A stretch of 48,097 bases of DNA. It comes from Methylotenera_A sp031369365 (GTDB lineage Bacteria > Pseudomonadota > Gammaproteobacteria > Burkholderiales > Methylophilaceae). This document shows, in pieces, positions 8,650-17,533 of this stretch. Position 1 is the first letter of the stretch. Each line of letters starts with the position of its first letter. The notes beneath the pieces are model-generated. The model had not been told where the DNA came from and did not search any database. It saw nothing but the letters and a program-made list of their open reading frames with translations. Position numbers and translations under genes: made by a program. Location: positions 1 through 48,097 of the forward strand of contig JANMOP010000067.1 in assembly GCA_031369365.1 (NCBI GenBank), in the 5' to 3' direction.

Positions 8650-9519
8650 CTAAGGCTTAAGAGAATTTAAGTAAGCCACGAAATCTTGTGCAATTTCAGG
8701 GTGTTTTAATGCAAATTCTACATTTGCTTTCATAAAACCAAGTTTGCTACCGCAATCGTACCGTTTGCCTGCAAAGCGGTATGCCAATATATCTTCATAT
8801 TGCATTAAATCTGCTATGCCGTCAGTCAGCTGAATTTCGCCACCTTTGCCTGGTTTCACTTTTTCTAAACAATCAAAAATCTTTGGAGTAAGGATGTAAC
8901 GCCCTACTACAGCCAGTGTGGAAGGTGCATCCGCTGGTTTTGGTTTCTCTACAATGCTCTTTAATTGTAATAAATTATCTTCAATTTTAAACGCATCTAC
9001 AATGCCGTAACTGGCTGTTTCTGACGGCAACACATCCTCTACACCAAGCACTGAACAATGTTTGCGCGCGTATATATCTGCCATTTGCTGCATGGCAGGC
9101 GGGCTTGCATCAATCAAATCATCTGCCAAAATTACAGAGAATGGCGCATCGCCTACTACTGGTTTGGCACACAGCACTGCATGACCAAGGCCTAGCGCTC
9201 TGGGTTGGCGAATAAAAATACAAGAAACATGCGACGGCAAAATAGCTTTAAGTATATCCAGCATTTCTGTCTTGCCACTGGCTTCTAGCGAGGCTTCTAG
9301 CTCGCTGGCGTTATCAAAATGGTCTTCTATAGAGCGTTTATTGCGCCCTGTAATAAATATCAGCTCGGTAGCGCCCGCCGCTATTGCTTCTTCTGCTGCG
9401 TATTGAATTAAAGGCCTATCAACAATTGGCAACATTTCTTTAGGACTGGCTTTGGTAGCAGGTAGAAATCTAGTGCCTAGGCCTGCAACGGGGAAAACTG
9501 CTTTTGTAATTTTATGCAT
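8650..9519 (-). CDS. galU: UTP-glucose-1-phosphate uridylyltransferase
   Basis: This 289-residue enzyme makes UDP-glucose from UTP and glucose-1-P. The nucleotide-binding signature AVFPVAGLGTRFLPATKASP is at residues 7-26, followed by KEMLPIVDRPLIQYAAEEA. Further family signatures are FIRQPRALGLGHAVLCAKP and, later, SIVEKPKPADAPS. Length and motif spacing are those of bacterial GalU. It lies 11 bp after the CapD-like dehydratase and ahead of hpt. UDP-glucose would feed EpsB and the glycosyltransferases around it. Confidence 0.95.
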   Translation of the reverse strand: MHKITKAVFPVAGLGTRFLPATKASPKEMLPIVDRPLIQYAAEEAIAAGATELIFITGRNKRSIEDHFDNASELEASLEASGKTEMLDILKAILPSHVSCIFIRQPRALGLGHAVLCAKPVVGDAPFSVILADDLIDASPPAMQQMADIYARKHCSVLGVEDVLPSETASYGIVDAFKIEDNLLQLKSIVEKPKPADAPSTLAVVGRYILTPKIFDCLEKVKPGKGGEIQLTDGIADLMQYEDILAYRFAGKRYDCGSKLGFMKANVEFALKHPEIAQDFVAYLNSLKP

Positions 9520-9530
9520 AGATTTAACTT

Positions 9531-11462
9531 CTAATGTAATGTGTTAGATAACGTTATGACCTCTGTAGATACAATAACGGGAGCGCTTTCTACATACTCT
9601 TCCACCCAAAATGCCAGTTGTTTTTTAATTTCACTTTCATTTGCAAGCTGGCTAGATTCCACCCATTTTAATAGCTTTTTAACCCAAATCGCATCCGCTT
9701 TTCTTGCAATGGCAATCCGTAATTTAGGGTGTGGCGTTGGTTGTGTATGTTCATCATCTGCCAACAATTCTTCGTATAGCTTCTCGCCAGGCCTTAAACC
9801 AGTATAAACCACTTTAATCTCGTCGTGCTGAAAGCCAGATAAACGAATCATGTCCTTAGCCAGCTCGGCAATTTTTACTGGCTCACCCATATCTAATACA
9901 AAAATTTCGCCTCCATTCCCCATTAAACCAGCCTGTATTACCAACTGCGCGGCTTCTGGAATCGACATAAAATAACGTGTGATTTCTGGGTGCGTCACCG
10001 TCACGGGACCACCTTTGGCGATTTGTTCGCGAAATTTTGGAATCACACTCCCGCTACTGCCAAGCACGTTACCAAAACGCACTATCACAAAATGTGTTTT
10101 GGATTTAGTACCGCCCTCTAAACTTTGACACACCATTTCGGCCAAACGTTTACTAGCACCCATCACATTGGTGGGGTTAACGGCTTTATCGGTGGATATT
10201 AATACAAATTTTTCAACGCCTGCCTGCATTGAAGCGCTTGCCAGCACATAAGTACCAAGCACATTGTTTGATAGTGCCTCCGCCACATTATGTGTCTCCA
10301 TTAGCGGCACGTGTTTGTAAGCCGCTGCGTGAAATACTACTTTTGGCTGATATTTTGAAAATAAGTGCTTCACGCGCGCCTCGTTTTTTACGTCGCCCGT
10401 CACAAAAATGAGCTCGACTTTACCAAAATCTTTAGCTAAATCTTTAGTTAAATTATGCTGCAATTCTTGTTCTAACTGATAAAGTGCATATTCAGAAATA
10501 TCAAAGCACACCAAACGGCTCGGTTTATATTTAAGTATTTGCCTGCAAAGTTCCGAACCTATTGAGCCACCCGCTCCGCTTACTAATACCGTGTTATGTT
10601 CAATTAAATGCTGCAAGCCAGTATCATCCAATTGAACAACATCACGCCCTAATAAATCTTCCACATCCACTTTTCTAATTTGCGAAATATTCACCTTGCC
10701 GCTCATCAAGTCATCTATGGCGGGCACTGTCAGTATTTCCAAATTAAGGTTGTTAGCTAATTCGACGGCTTTACGCCGTTTTTGGTGGCTTGCTGAAGGC
10801 ATTGCAATAATAACGTGTTGCACTTGATAAGCTTGGTAAATTTGACTAAGACTAGCTAAATTGCCAAATACTTTTACGCCCAAAATTTCACGTTTATGTA
10901 TGCTGGCATCGTCATCTAACATGGCGACAACTCGCCATTGCTTGCTTCTTGAAAGCTCTTTTACAAGTGAAATTGCCGCTTGTCCAGCACCCAAAATAAC
11001 TACTGGATCACCCTGCTTTAAAAGTGCGCCAAAATTGGCATACTCTTTCAATAATCGATATGCAAAACGACTACCACCCATTATTAATAATAAAAATACA
11101 GGATACAAAAGTAATACTATACGAGGAACAACGTATGGTGAGCCAAACATAAGCAATAGTGCAGGAGTTAAAACTGCGCCAAACATTACAACTAACAAAA
11201 TCCGCGTTAAATCTACCGTGCTGGCAAAACGCCAAATACCTTTATACAAACCAAAAAAAATAAATAGGCATAATTGCATGGGCAATATCCATGCCATAGA
11301 TAACCACATGGATGCAATATGCTCCGCTGGAATTGCAAAATTAAAGCGGATTGCAAAAGCAAGCATCCAAGCAATCAATATTGCACAAGCATCGTGCAGT
11401 ATTGCTGAAATAATGCGAAAATCAAAATAAATACGTTTCATAATAATTGTTCTTTTTAGCAT
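9531..11462 (-). CDS. Membrane UDP-sugar 4,6-dehydratase of the FlaA1/CapD/WbpM type
   Basis: This 643-residue inner-membrane enzyme starts with several membrane segments (about residues 15-130). A degenerate Rossmann/CoA-binding domain follows (DPVVILGAGQAAISLVKEL), then an active short-chain dehydrogenase domain with VSGAGGSIGSELCRQ. The catalytic region STDKAVNPTNVMGASKR has Met in place of the usual Tyr of YxxxK, as in WbpM/PglF enzymes. These convert UDP-GlcNAc to a 4-keto-6-deoxy sugar, the route to QuiNAc, FucNAc or bacillosamine. An ATG at 11439-11441, seven codons inside, is an equally good start and has AAGAA upstream; neither has a strong ribosome binding site. It precedes galU by 11 bp. 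Confidence 0.88.
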   Translation of the reverse strand: MLKRTIIMKRIYFDFRIISAILHDACAILIAWMLAFAIRFNFAIPAEHIASMWLSMAWILPMQLCLFIFFGLYKGIWRFASTVDLTRILLVVMFGAVLTPALLLMFGSPYVVPRIVLLLYPVFLLLIMGGSRFAYRLLKEYANFGALLKQGDPVVILGAGQAAISLVKELSRSKQWRVVAMLDDDASIHKREILGVKVFGNLASLSQIYQAYQVQHVIIAMPSASHQKRRKAVELANNLNLEILTVPAIDDLMSGKVNISQIRKVDVEDLLGRDVVQLDDTGLQHLIEHNTVLVSGAGGSIGSELCRQILKYKPSRLVCFDISEYALYQLEQELQHNLTKDLAKDFGKVELIFVTGDVKNEARVKHLFSKYQPKVVFHAAAYKHVPLMETHNVAEALSNNVLGTYVLASASMQAGVEKFVLISTDKAVNPTNVMGASKRLAEMVCQSLEGGTKSKTHFVIVRFGNVLGSSGSVIPKFREQIAKGGPVTVTHPEITRYFMSIPEAAQLVIQAGLMGNGGEIFVLDMGEPVKIAELAKDMIRLSGFQHDEIKVVYTGLRPGEKLYEELLADDEHTQPTPHPKLRIAIARKADAIWVKKLLKWVESSQLANESEIKKQLAFWVEEYVESAPVIVSTEVITLSNTLH

Positions 11463-11540
11463 AGTAGTAATAAATATTATCGTATTTTTGATTTTGAGAT
11501 AATATTTTTTTTAATGCTTTTAATACAAAAGCCTTGCTGG

Positions 11541-12443
11541 TTATGCATTGGCTGGCGTTTTTAGTTTTAAGCCTTTAAATGCAATATATAAAAAGCTGCT
11601 CATAAGCCCTAAAAATACACCCGCTAAAATGAATAAACTATAGTTAGGAAAAACAGGCTTTTTACTCACCTCCACCTTGCCCAGTACATGGGTAGCAAAA
11701 GTTCGTTCTGGGCTTAACTTTTCTTCTAACATACGTTTAGTATCTTTAAATGAGCGATATTCTTCTTCTTTTGAAATGCGTAAGCTATTTAACAAAACGG
11801 TCTGTGAAAATTTAGTGTCGGTAATTTTATCAGATTGTGTTTCTAACGCTTTCATCAACTGTTTAGATTCTATATCAGCCAGCTTTAACTCTTTATTTAT
11901 CGAATCCAACTCTAATTTTAACCTTGTAACCGTCGGTAGTAGCAATCTGTTATGCGTAATATTAAGTTGCTTAACCACTTCTTGCATATTTACAACGGCC
12001 TCTGCACGGCTTATGGCTTTTAAGCTAAGTGAAATCAATTCTGATTTTTCTAATCTTACTTTAAGATTTTTTCTAAATTGCTTTACCAGCTTATCATCTT
12101 CATCTTCTGTGGAAACACCAAGCGATTCTAAAACCGTATCTTGAAAAGATTGGCTTTTAATCCTATCCACAACTTGCAAGCCAGGCTCAATAGGCAAAGC
12201 ATTAGTATCTACGCTACCTATTTGCCCTATTTTAATTAATGCTTTTGCTTCGTATTGCTTGGGCAAAAAAACTGCAATAATTAATGCAAAAATAGCACCC
12301 AGCATCATTCCCCAGATTAAATACCTAATATTTGATCGCAAAAAATTAATCACATCAATCAGGTTAAACTCATCTGGTGAATCATAATCCTGTAGTATAA
12401 CTGACTGATTTGGTTGTGTTTTTGTAGAATTAGAACCGCTCAT
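11541..12443 (-). CDS. Wzz-type chain length determinant protein
   Basis: This 300-residue protein has a Wzz N-terminal domain (FNLIDVINFLRSNIRYL followed by a membrane segment at about residues 43-62), a periplasmic coiled-coil region (about 150-245), and a second membrane segment near the C-terminus (about 268-288) preceded by PVFPNYSL. There is no kinase domain, so it resembles O-antigen Wzz more than Wzc. It probably sets chain length for the second polysaccharide made by the 12-32 kb genes. I chose the ATG at 12441-12443 because AAGGTGAT lies at the right distance upstream; a GTG at 12450-12452 is embedded in that ribosome binding site and is unlikely to be the start. Confidence 0.82.
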   Translation of the reverse strand: MSGSNSTKTQPNQSVILQDYDSPDEFNLIDVINFLRSNIRYLIWGMMLGAIFALIIAVFLPKQYEAKALIKIGQIGSVDTNALPIEPGLQVVDRIKSQSFQDTVLESLGVSTEDEDDKLVKQFRKNLKVRLEKSELISLSLKAISRAEAVVNMQEVVKQLNITHNRLLLPTVTRLKLELDSINKELKLADIESKQLMKALETQSDKITDTKFSQTVLLNSLRISKEEEYRSFKDTKRMLEEKLSPERTFATHVLGKVEVSKKPVFPNYSLFILAGVFLGLMSSFLYIAFKGLKLKTPANA

Positions 12444-12566
12444 CTTTATCACCTTTTTATATGTATTTTTAATTCATTTTTAATTATTTGTTTGCAGAAT
12501 ATAAAGCAAAAGCTGTCGTTGATATTTTAAACCTTCAAATATCGATTGTAAGTGTTTTTTAATCAC

Positions 12567-13127
12567 TTAATGCGTAACGCCATCACGGCGCATTACTTTT
12601 ATAAAAGTCAGTAAAATAATTTTAATATCGGTATAAAAACTTTTATTGTTTAAGTATTCCACATCAAGCTGTACTTTTTGAGTTATAGGTAAATCGTCGC
12701 GACCGTTAATTTGCGCCCAGCCTGTTAAGCCAGGTAATAATTTATCCACATTATATTGAGTACGTAAGCTAATTAAATCATCTTGATTGAACAAAGCTGG
12801 CCTTGGTCCAACAAAACTCATATCACCTTTTAAAATACTCCAAAGCTGAGGCAGCTCATCTAAGCTAGATTTGCGTAAAAAAGACCCAATAGGCGTTAAA
12901 AATTGCGCAGGGTTATCTAATAAATGTGTGGCAACAGCAGGCGTATCAATCCGCATGCTACGAAATTTTGGCATTTTAAATAGCTTATTGTTGCGCCCAA
13001 CTCTATCAGACCAATACAGCACATTACCAATTGAGGTGAGGCGTATTAACAGTGCAACAATAATAATAGGTATTATCAACATTACAAGTGCGATAAGTGA
13101 TAGATTTAAGTCGAATATCCGTTTCAT
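12567..13127 (-). CDS. PglC-like phosphoglycosyl transferase (sugar transferase)
   Basis: This 186-residue protein consists of a single N-terminal membrane-inserted helix (LSLIALVMLIIPIIIVALL) and one catalytic domain of the bacterial sugar-transferase family. Its motifs are YWSDRVGRNNKLFKMPKFRSM, SSLDELPQLWSILKGDMSFVGPRP and LPGLTGWAQINGRD. The size is that of monotopic PglC-type enzymes, which move a phospho-sugar from a UDP-sugar to undecaprenyl phosphate. It is distinct from the large EpsB at 5.6-7.1 kb, so it likely starts a different glycan, plausibly with a 6-deoxy-HexNAc made via the CapD-like enzyme next door. Substrate specificity is inference. Confidence 0.88.
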   Translation of the reverse strand: MKRIFDLNLSLIALVMLIIPIIIVALLIRLTSIGNVLYWSDRVGRNNKLFKMPKFRSMRIDTPAVATHLLDNPAQFLTPIGSFLRKSSLDELPQLWSILKGDMSFVGPRPALFNQDDLISLRTQYNVDKLLPGLTGWAQINGRDDLPITQKVQLDVEYLNNKSFYTDIKIILLTFIKVMRRDGVTH

Positions 13128-13184
13128 TATTTATACACTTCATGCATCGTAATTTTAGTACTTTTTTAATTTAATTGATTATTA

Positions 13185-13505
13185 TTACGCATCTTTGCCG
13201 TGTAAAAGTTGCAACAAATTAACACCGTCCTCTTCAATATGCTGTAATAAATCAGCATTATCAATAGTGTGTTTTAGCGAAATATCAATTTTCCACGGCA
13301 AAAGTAAATCATCAAGTTGGTTTTCTAAATAATGCAAATCTTTAAGCGTTAAAGTTTCACCTTCTACACATAAATCAATATCAGATGCAGGCTTTTGATT
13401 TGCTAATGCCCTAGATCCATATAACCAAACATGTTTAATTCGATTATCAGCCTTAAAAATTAACCTGAGTTTATCAATAACTACTTGTGGCAAGCCGTAT
13501 AACAT
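13185..13505 (-). CDS. mntA: MNT-type minimal nucleotidyltransferase antitoxin
   Basis: This 106-residue minimal nucleotidyltransferase carries G30-S31, ten residues, then D42-I-D44, which fits the GSx10DxD motif of MntA antitoxins exactly. A third acidic residue (D74 in WKIDISL) completes the metal site. MntA enzymes AMPylate the tyrosine of the partner HEPN toxin and so silence it. It follows the HEPN gene by 12 bp on the same strand, the standard HEPN-MNT module order. It sits between polysaccharide genes with no visible functional tie to them, so it is best seen as an inserted defence or stability module. Confidence 0.85.
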   Translation of the reverse strand: MLYGLPQVVIDKLRLIFKADNRIKHVWLYGSRALANQKPASDIDLCVEGETLTLKDLHYLENQLDDLLLPWKIDISLKHTIDNADLLQHIEEDGVNLLQLLHGKDA

Positions 13506-13517
13506 TAATATTCTATT

Positions 13518-13946
13518 TTACAATTTATCTTTTAACTGTTGAGCGCGATGTAAAAAAGCAGTAAATAAACCAACGTAATCGGTTTGAATTGCGTCAACAA
13601 TTTCATTTGCAACAGCTAGGTTATAAGTATGTGAAGTTTTATTGCGACTTTGTATCATTGCCATCCATGCCTCACCATCTGTAATCAAACCTTTACTAAA
13701 AGCCTCACGTGATGCATCACGTGAGCCTGTAATATCTTGCACGCCTTGGTACACAAGATAATCTTTCATAAGATTCCAAGCCAGCTCGTGGGTAAACTCA
13801 AATGCTTGTATCAAACCTTGTTTTTCTAAATCAGAGAGTGGTCTCTTTTTAGCCAATGCAACAGCATCAGCTAAACTATCAAACGTTTTTTGATAATTAC
13901 CCAAGCGTTTAACCCACCTTAAGCTAGCTATATTTTCGTTTTGCAT
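13518..13946 (-). CDS. hepT: HepT-like HEPN toxin (nucleotidyltransferase substrate-binding family)
   Basis: This 142-residue all-helical protein contains R101-N-K-T-S-H106-T-Y108, an exact match to the Rx4HxY RNase motif of HEPN toxins. The central segment FEFTHELAWNLMKDYLVYQGV is typical of the HI0074/nucleotidyltransferase substrate-binding family. The intact R, H and Y suggest an active RNase and an intact AMPylation target. AGGA lies 7 bases before the ATG. The 162 bp upstream of it holds no gene and probably its promoter. Confidence 0.85.
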   Translation of the reverse strand: MQNENIASLRWVKRLGNYQKTFDSLADAVALAKKRPLSDLEKQGLIQAFEFTHELAWNLMKDYLVYQGVQDITGSRDASREAFSKGLITDGEAWMAMIQSRNKTSHTYNLAVANEIVDAIQTDYVGLFTAFLHRAQQLKDKL

Positions 13947-14108
13947 ACACTAGTCCTAGTTCAAATCTTAATGCTTAAGATAATATTAACCTAATTCAGC
14001 CAAAACTTAACGAGCATGACAACTAAAACAACCATATAATTGATGCTTGTTTGCATTGTTTAAATAAAAAACGTAATTGTTAATACTATTTAAAGTAAAC
14101 ATAACTAC

Positions 14109-15020
14109 TCAGCTTATGCACTTTTGCAAACCCTCTTTTAAGCTAATAATTGGCTGCCAATCCAATATTTTTTGCGTATGACTAATATCTACCTGCAAAT
14201 TGCCCAACAAGCGTTGGGCTATATCCTGCTTGCCAATCATTTTGGCGCATAAATTTAGAAAAGCCACTGGCACGGGGAATAAACGGCTAGAAAATAATCC
14301 GTTGGTCACACCTTGAGCTAACGCCATTTTGCGCAACAAATCGGCTGTTGAAACGTCTTCATTATCGCTCACCAAAAAGGTTTGGTTAGCTGCGTTGGGG
14401 TGATTAATGCAAGTAATTATCAAATCGATTAAATTATCTAACGCTACAAAACTGCGGCGGTTATTTGTTACCGCGCCTAGTGGCAAAGGCATGCCTCGAT
14501 TAATAATTTTAAATAACGATCCAAAATTACCTGGTGCATTTGCACCGTAAATTAAAGGTGGGCGAATTATCACCACCTGCATGCCCGTTTCTATTGCAAT
14601 TTTGCGTAAACCTATTTCCGCTTCATGCTTTGAGATAGCATAATCAGAATGTGGCGCAGGTATATCATCACTAGTAAACGGCTTATTAAGTCTTGTAACT
14701 GCGCCATTAACACCAATTGAACTTAAAAAAACAAACCGTTTAACACCCGACTTAGCCGCTTGGCGCGCTAAATTAAGTGTGCCATCTACATTTATTACTC
14801 TGAACTCAGCAAGTGGGTCTGCTGTTTTATCTTGCATAATGTGCACGCGTGCCGCGAGGTGTACCACCGCGTCAATACCAGCCAAAGTATGCGACCAATC
14901 CATTTCACTTAACCGTTGATTACTGCGTTTTACAATATAATCGTCCGATTCTAAAATATCACATAAAGTTGATCCAACAAACCCAGTTGCACCTGTTACT
15001 AAAGTTTTTTGATTAATCAT
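14109..15020 (-). CDS. NAD-dependent sugar epimerase/dehydratase
   Basis: This 303-residue extended short-chain dehydrogenase binds NAD(P) through TLVTGATGFVGSTLCD at its N-terminus. Catalytic residues are Ser in FVFLSSIGVNG and YxxxK in SDYAISKHEAE. It resembles the UDP-sugar 4-epimerases/4-reductases (WbpV/WbpK type) often found beside PglC-like or WbpL-like transferases. Together with the CapD-like dehydratase it could make UDP-FucNAc or UDP-QuiNAc, but the exact product cannot be read from the sequence. It overlaps the upstream glycosyltransferase by 8 bp, which implies translational coupling. Confidence 0.83.
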   Translation of the reverse strand: MINQKTLVTGATGFVGSTLCDILESDDYIVKRSNQRLSEMDWSHTLAGIDAVVHLAARVHIMQDKTADPLAEFRVINVDGTLNLARQAAKSGVKRFVFLSSIGVNGAVTRLNKPFTSDDIPAPHSDYAISKHEAEIGLRKIAIETGMQVVIIRPPLIYGANAPGNFGSLFKIINRGMPLPLGAVTNNRRSFVALDNLIDLIITCINHPNAANQTFLVSDNEDVSTADLLRKMALAQGVTNGLFSSRLFPVPVAFLNLCAKMIGKQDIAQRLLGNLQVDISHTQKILDWQPIISLKEGLQKCIS

Positions 15021-16173
15021 TTAAGTGGTGGCTAAATAAATTCTGATAATACTTACGCATTTCATCCACTAGAATATCTGTGGAAAACAAAGTGTTTGTT
15101 CTCATCATCGCTTGTTGAGACATTTTTGTTCGCATTTCAGTATCGTTAGTTAAAGTAACTAACGCCCGTTTGATTTCCTCAACACTTCCTGGCTTATGCA
15201 ATATGCCTGTTTCACCATCTACTACCGCGTCCACTAAACCATAAATATTAGATGCAACAGCGGGAACTCCTACCGCAGCTGCTTCGATAATTACAGATGG
15301 AAAGCCTTCACGGTAACTTGGTAAACAAAATATATCAGCACAAGCCATATAATCTTCTGGCTTGTCAGTAAAGCCAACACGTTTAAATTGACCTGTGCAC
15401 TTTTGCAAAATAGATTTTAGCGACACATCCATACCACCTTCGTCAGGCCCAACTACCAGCAAAATAATCTGCGGCATATCAACCGCCAGATCAGCAAAAG
15501 CCCGCGCTAAATCTTGAATGCCTTTATCTAAGTTTAAACGTCCCAAAAATAAATATACAACTGCATTTTCTGATATTTTTAAACTAGAACGTATTTGATG
15601 CCGTACTGGCAAGTTTGGTTTGAAACGTTCAGCTTCAACTCCACGTGTTGATCCTTTACCAAGTACAACAATTTTGTTTTCTTTTACAATTCGCTGCTCA
15701 ATTAAGAACAAGCGCTGAGGAAATCCATCTGTCAATAAATGTGTTGTACATTTAGTGATTAGCTTATCTAGGATTTTTAAGCCCCAACGCGCTAATCCCT
15801 TTTTGTTTGCCCAAACCTGCCCTGTGAATGTGTGAACACGACGTGGCACGCCAATAGAAAATGCCGCCAACATTGCCAGCAGACCTGTTTTTGGCATAAG
15901 CGAATGTACTACGTCGAATTGCTCTCTACGAAAAATTATATAAAGTTGAAACAAACTAACTACATCACGCCACAAAGATATTTTTCGCTCAATATTGACA
16001 TGAATAAACCGAACATTCTCATTTAGTATTGCTGAAAAATCTTCTTCAACACCATTTGCAACTAAAGTCACATCATATTGTTCAGCGAGCATAGCTATAT
16101 GTGGCTTCATAAACATGACTAATGCATAGGGAACCGTAGCAACGATACAGACTTTCTTACGGTTATTTTGCAT
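15013..16173 (-). CDS. Glycosyltransferase, family 4 (GT-B fold)
   Basis: This 386-residue protein starts with KVCIVATVPYALVMFMKPHI, an N-terminal GT-B domain with the HSLMPKTGLLAMLAA segment of WbpY-like enzymes. The C-terminal domain carries YLFLGRLNLDKGIQDLARA and the nucleotide-sugar motif SYREGFPSVIIEAAAVGVP. It should add one sugar to the lipid-linked repeat unit at the cytoplasmic face. Its last 8 bases overlap the epimerase start. A 124-bp gap without recognisable content separates it from wzy upstream. Confidence 0.86.
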   Translation of the reverse strand: MQNNRKKVCIVATVPYALVMFMKPHIAMLAEQYDVTLVANGVEEDFSAILNENVRFIHVNIERKISLWRDVVSLFQLYIIFRREQFDVVHSLMPKTGLLAMLAAFSIGVPRRVHTFTGQVWANKKGLARWGLKILDKLITKCTTHLLTDGFPQRLFLIEQRIVKENKIVVLGKGSTRGVEAERFKPNLPVRHQIRSSLKISENAVVYLFLGRLNLDKGIQDLARAFADLAVDMPQIILLVVGPDEGGMDVSLKSILQKCTGQFKRVGFTDKPEDYMACADIFCLPSYREGFPSVIIEAAAVGVPAVASNIYGLVDAVVDGETGILHKPGSVEEIKRALVTLTNDTEMRTKMSQQAMMRTNTLFSTDILVDEMRKYYQNLFSHHLND

Positions 16174-16297
16174 CCCAATTGCCTTGTATTATTAGAGTTG
16201 ACTTTAGCGAAAGAAATGAATAAACCGAATTATCGCATAATCGCAGTTCTTTTATGGAGTATTAGCATACCAAAAAACTGTATGCTTAAATTGCTAT

Positions 16298-17533
16298 TTA
16301 TCTTAGAAAATTCACTTTACTGCCAACTTTTTCAAAAGATATCATTGCAATCAAAAACCATATCCAAGGGTAATAATAATTACCTATTGCCCAATAATGC
16401 CATAATGCGAATGAAAAACTAAGTGCAAATGCATAACGGACATTTAAATCGCTAATGCAGCGAATCTTCTGAATACATAAAGTTATAAATATGAATAATA
16501 AAAATAATCCTACAAATCCCATTTCTACGAATATCAAAAAAGGTAATGAAAATATTCCACTCTCTAAATTCTCAATATTATAAAAAGATGCAGAACCAAA
16601 ACCAAATATTAGTTGCCAATAATCAGATTTCTCTATTAACACAAAAATAGGCTCTATATTGTCAAGCCTACCATTAAATCCATTTTCAGTAATTTTATAA
16701 ACTAAACTTTCAAACGAACCTGGTATTACTAGTAGCGATAACAAAGTAAGCAAGATTAACAGGCTCATTGTAATTATAAATTTACTATCTATAAGTAATT
16801 TATTATGAATTAAAACAGCCGTAATTATGGCTGGAAATAGCGCTAGCTGTGAAATGGTGCTGAAAGTAAGTGTAATAGCAGTTAGTGATAATATTAATAA
16901 TGCACCAAAGCTTTTAAAGCTTTTATTTTGCCATAAATGTGCGCCTAAAATAGGCACTATTAATTCTATAAACAATGCATAGTGACCAGACTCTTCAGCA
17001 AAACCTCTTGCTCTCACAATGTTGGAATCACCGCCTAAAGTTGGGTTATAAATAATAGGATTCACTCTTGTAAAAAAAGCGTCAAACTCAAAACTGAAAT
17101 AATTTTTGAATATAAATTCTGTTACACAAAAAACTAACGACAACACAGTTCCCACATAAAGCCAGCTGTACACATCTTCTTTAGCTTTGACTGACTTGCT
17201 TAAAAACAAAAACGTATTTTTCACAAAAAAATAAAACAAAAAAAACACGAAATACTTAGATAAGATGTGATTAAACGTGTGAGGATTATTGTTCTGGAAG
17301 TTAATTATTGTTGAAAATGTTGCAAAAAATAGATATAAAATCATTAAACAATCTATTTTATCAATTTTAAACAGGTTCTTACTCCCTAATGTAATCAATG
17401 AAAACCCAGCTCCTAAAAGTGAAACCATTAGAACTGCAGAAAATATTGTGTTTGGTATACCTATATCTGTCATAGATAGAACGAAAGCGTATAAACAAAA
17501 TACTTTAAGGTGTAAGAATTTAAGCACCTTCAT
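16298..17533 (-). CDS. O-antigen/polysaccharide polymerase, Wzy-like
   Basis: This integral membrane protein of about 411 residues has roughly ten hydrophobic segments and a larger loop between about residues 270 and 330, the general architecture of Wzy and O-antigen ligases. Sequence motifs are weak, as is usual for Wzy. Its position among glycosyltransferases, with Wzx and Wzz in the same locus, is the main evidence for polymerase. I prefer the ATG at 17531-17533; a GTG three codons upstream (17540-17542) is also open. It overlaps the upstream glycosyltransferase by 14 bp. It could instead be an O-antigen ligase. Confidence 0.7.
   Translation of the reverse strand: MKVLKFLHLKVFCLYAFVLSMTDIGIPNTIFSAVLMVSLLGAGFSLITLGSKNLFKIDKIDCLMILYLFFATFSTIINFQNNNPHTFNHILSKYFVFFLFYFFVKNTFLFLSKSVKAKEDVYSWLYVGTVLSLVFCVTEFIFKNYFSFEFDAFFTRVNPIIYNPTLGGDSNIVRARGFAEESGHYALFIELIVPILGAHLWQNKSFKSFGALLILSLTAITLTFSTISQLALFPAIITAVLIHNKLLIDSKFIITMSLLILLTLLSLLVIPGSFESLVYKITENGFNGRLDNIEPIFVLIEKSDYWQLIFGFGSASFYNIENLESGIFSLPFLIFVEMGFVGLFLLFIFITLCIQKIRCISDLNVRYAFALSFSFALWHYWAIGNYYYPWIWFLIAMISFEKVGSKVNFLR

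Noticed and set aside
10861..11430. 189-codon plus-strand frame inside the CapD-like gene
   Set aside because: It is an antisense shadow of the membrane-coding part, with Lys/Ile/Asn-rich composition and no motif.
16174..16297. Possible gene remnant between wzy and the GT4 gene
   Set aside because: I found no similarity to neighbouring genes and no frame with recognisable motifs in these 124 bases.
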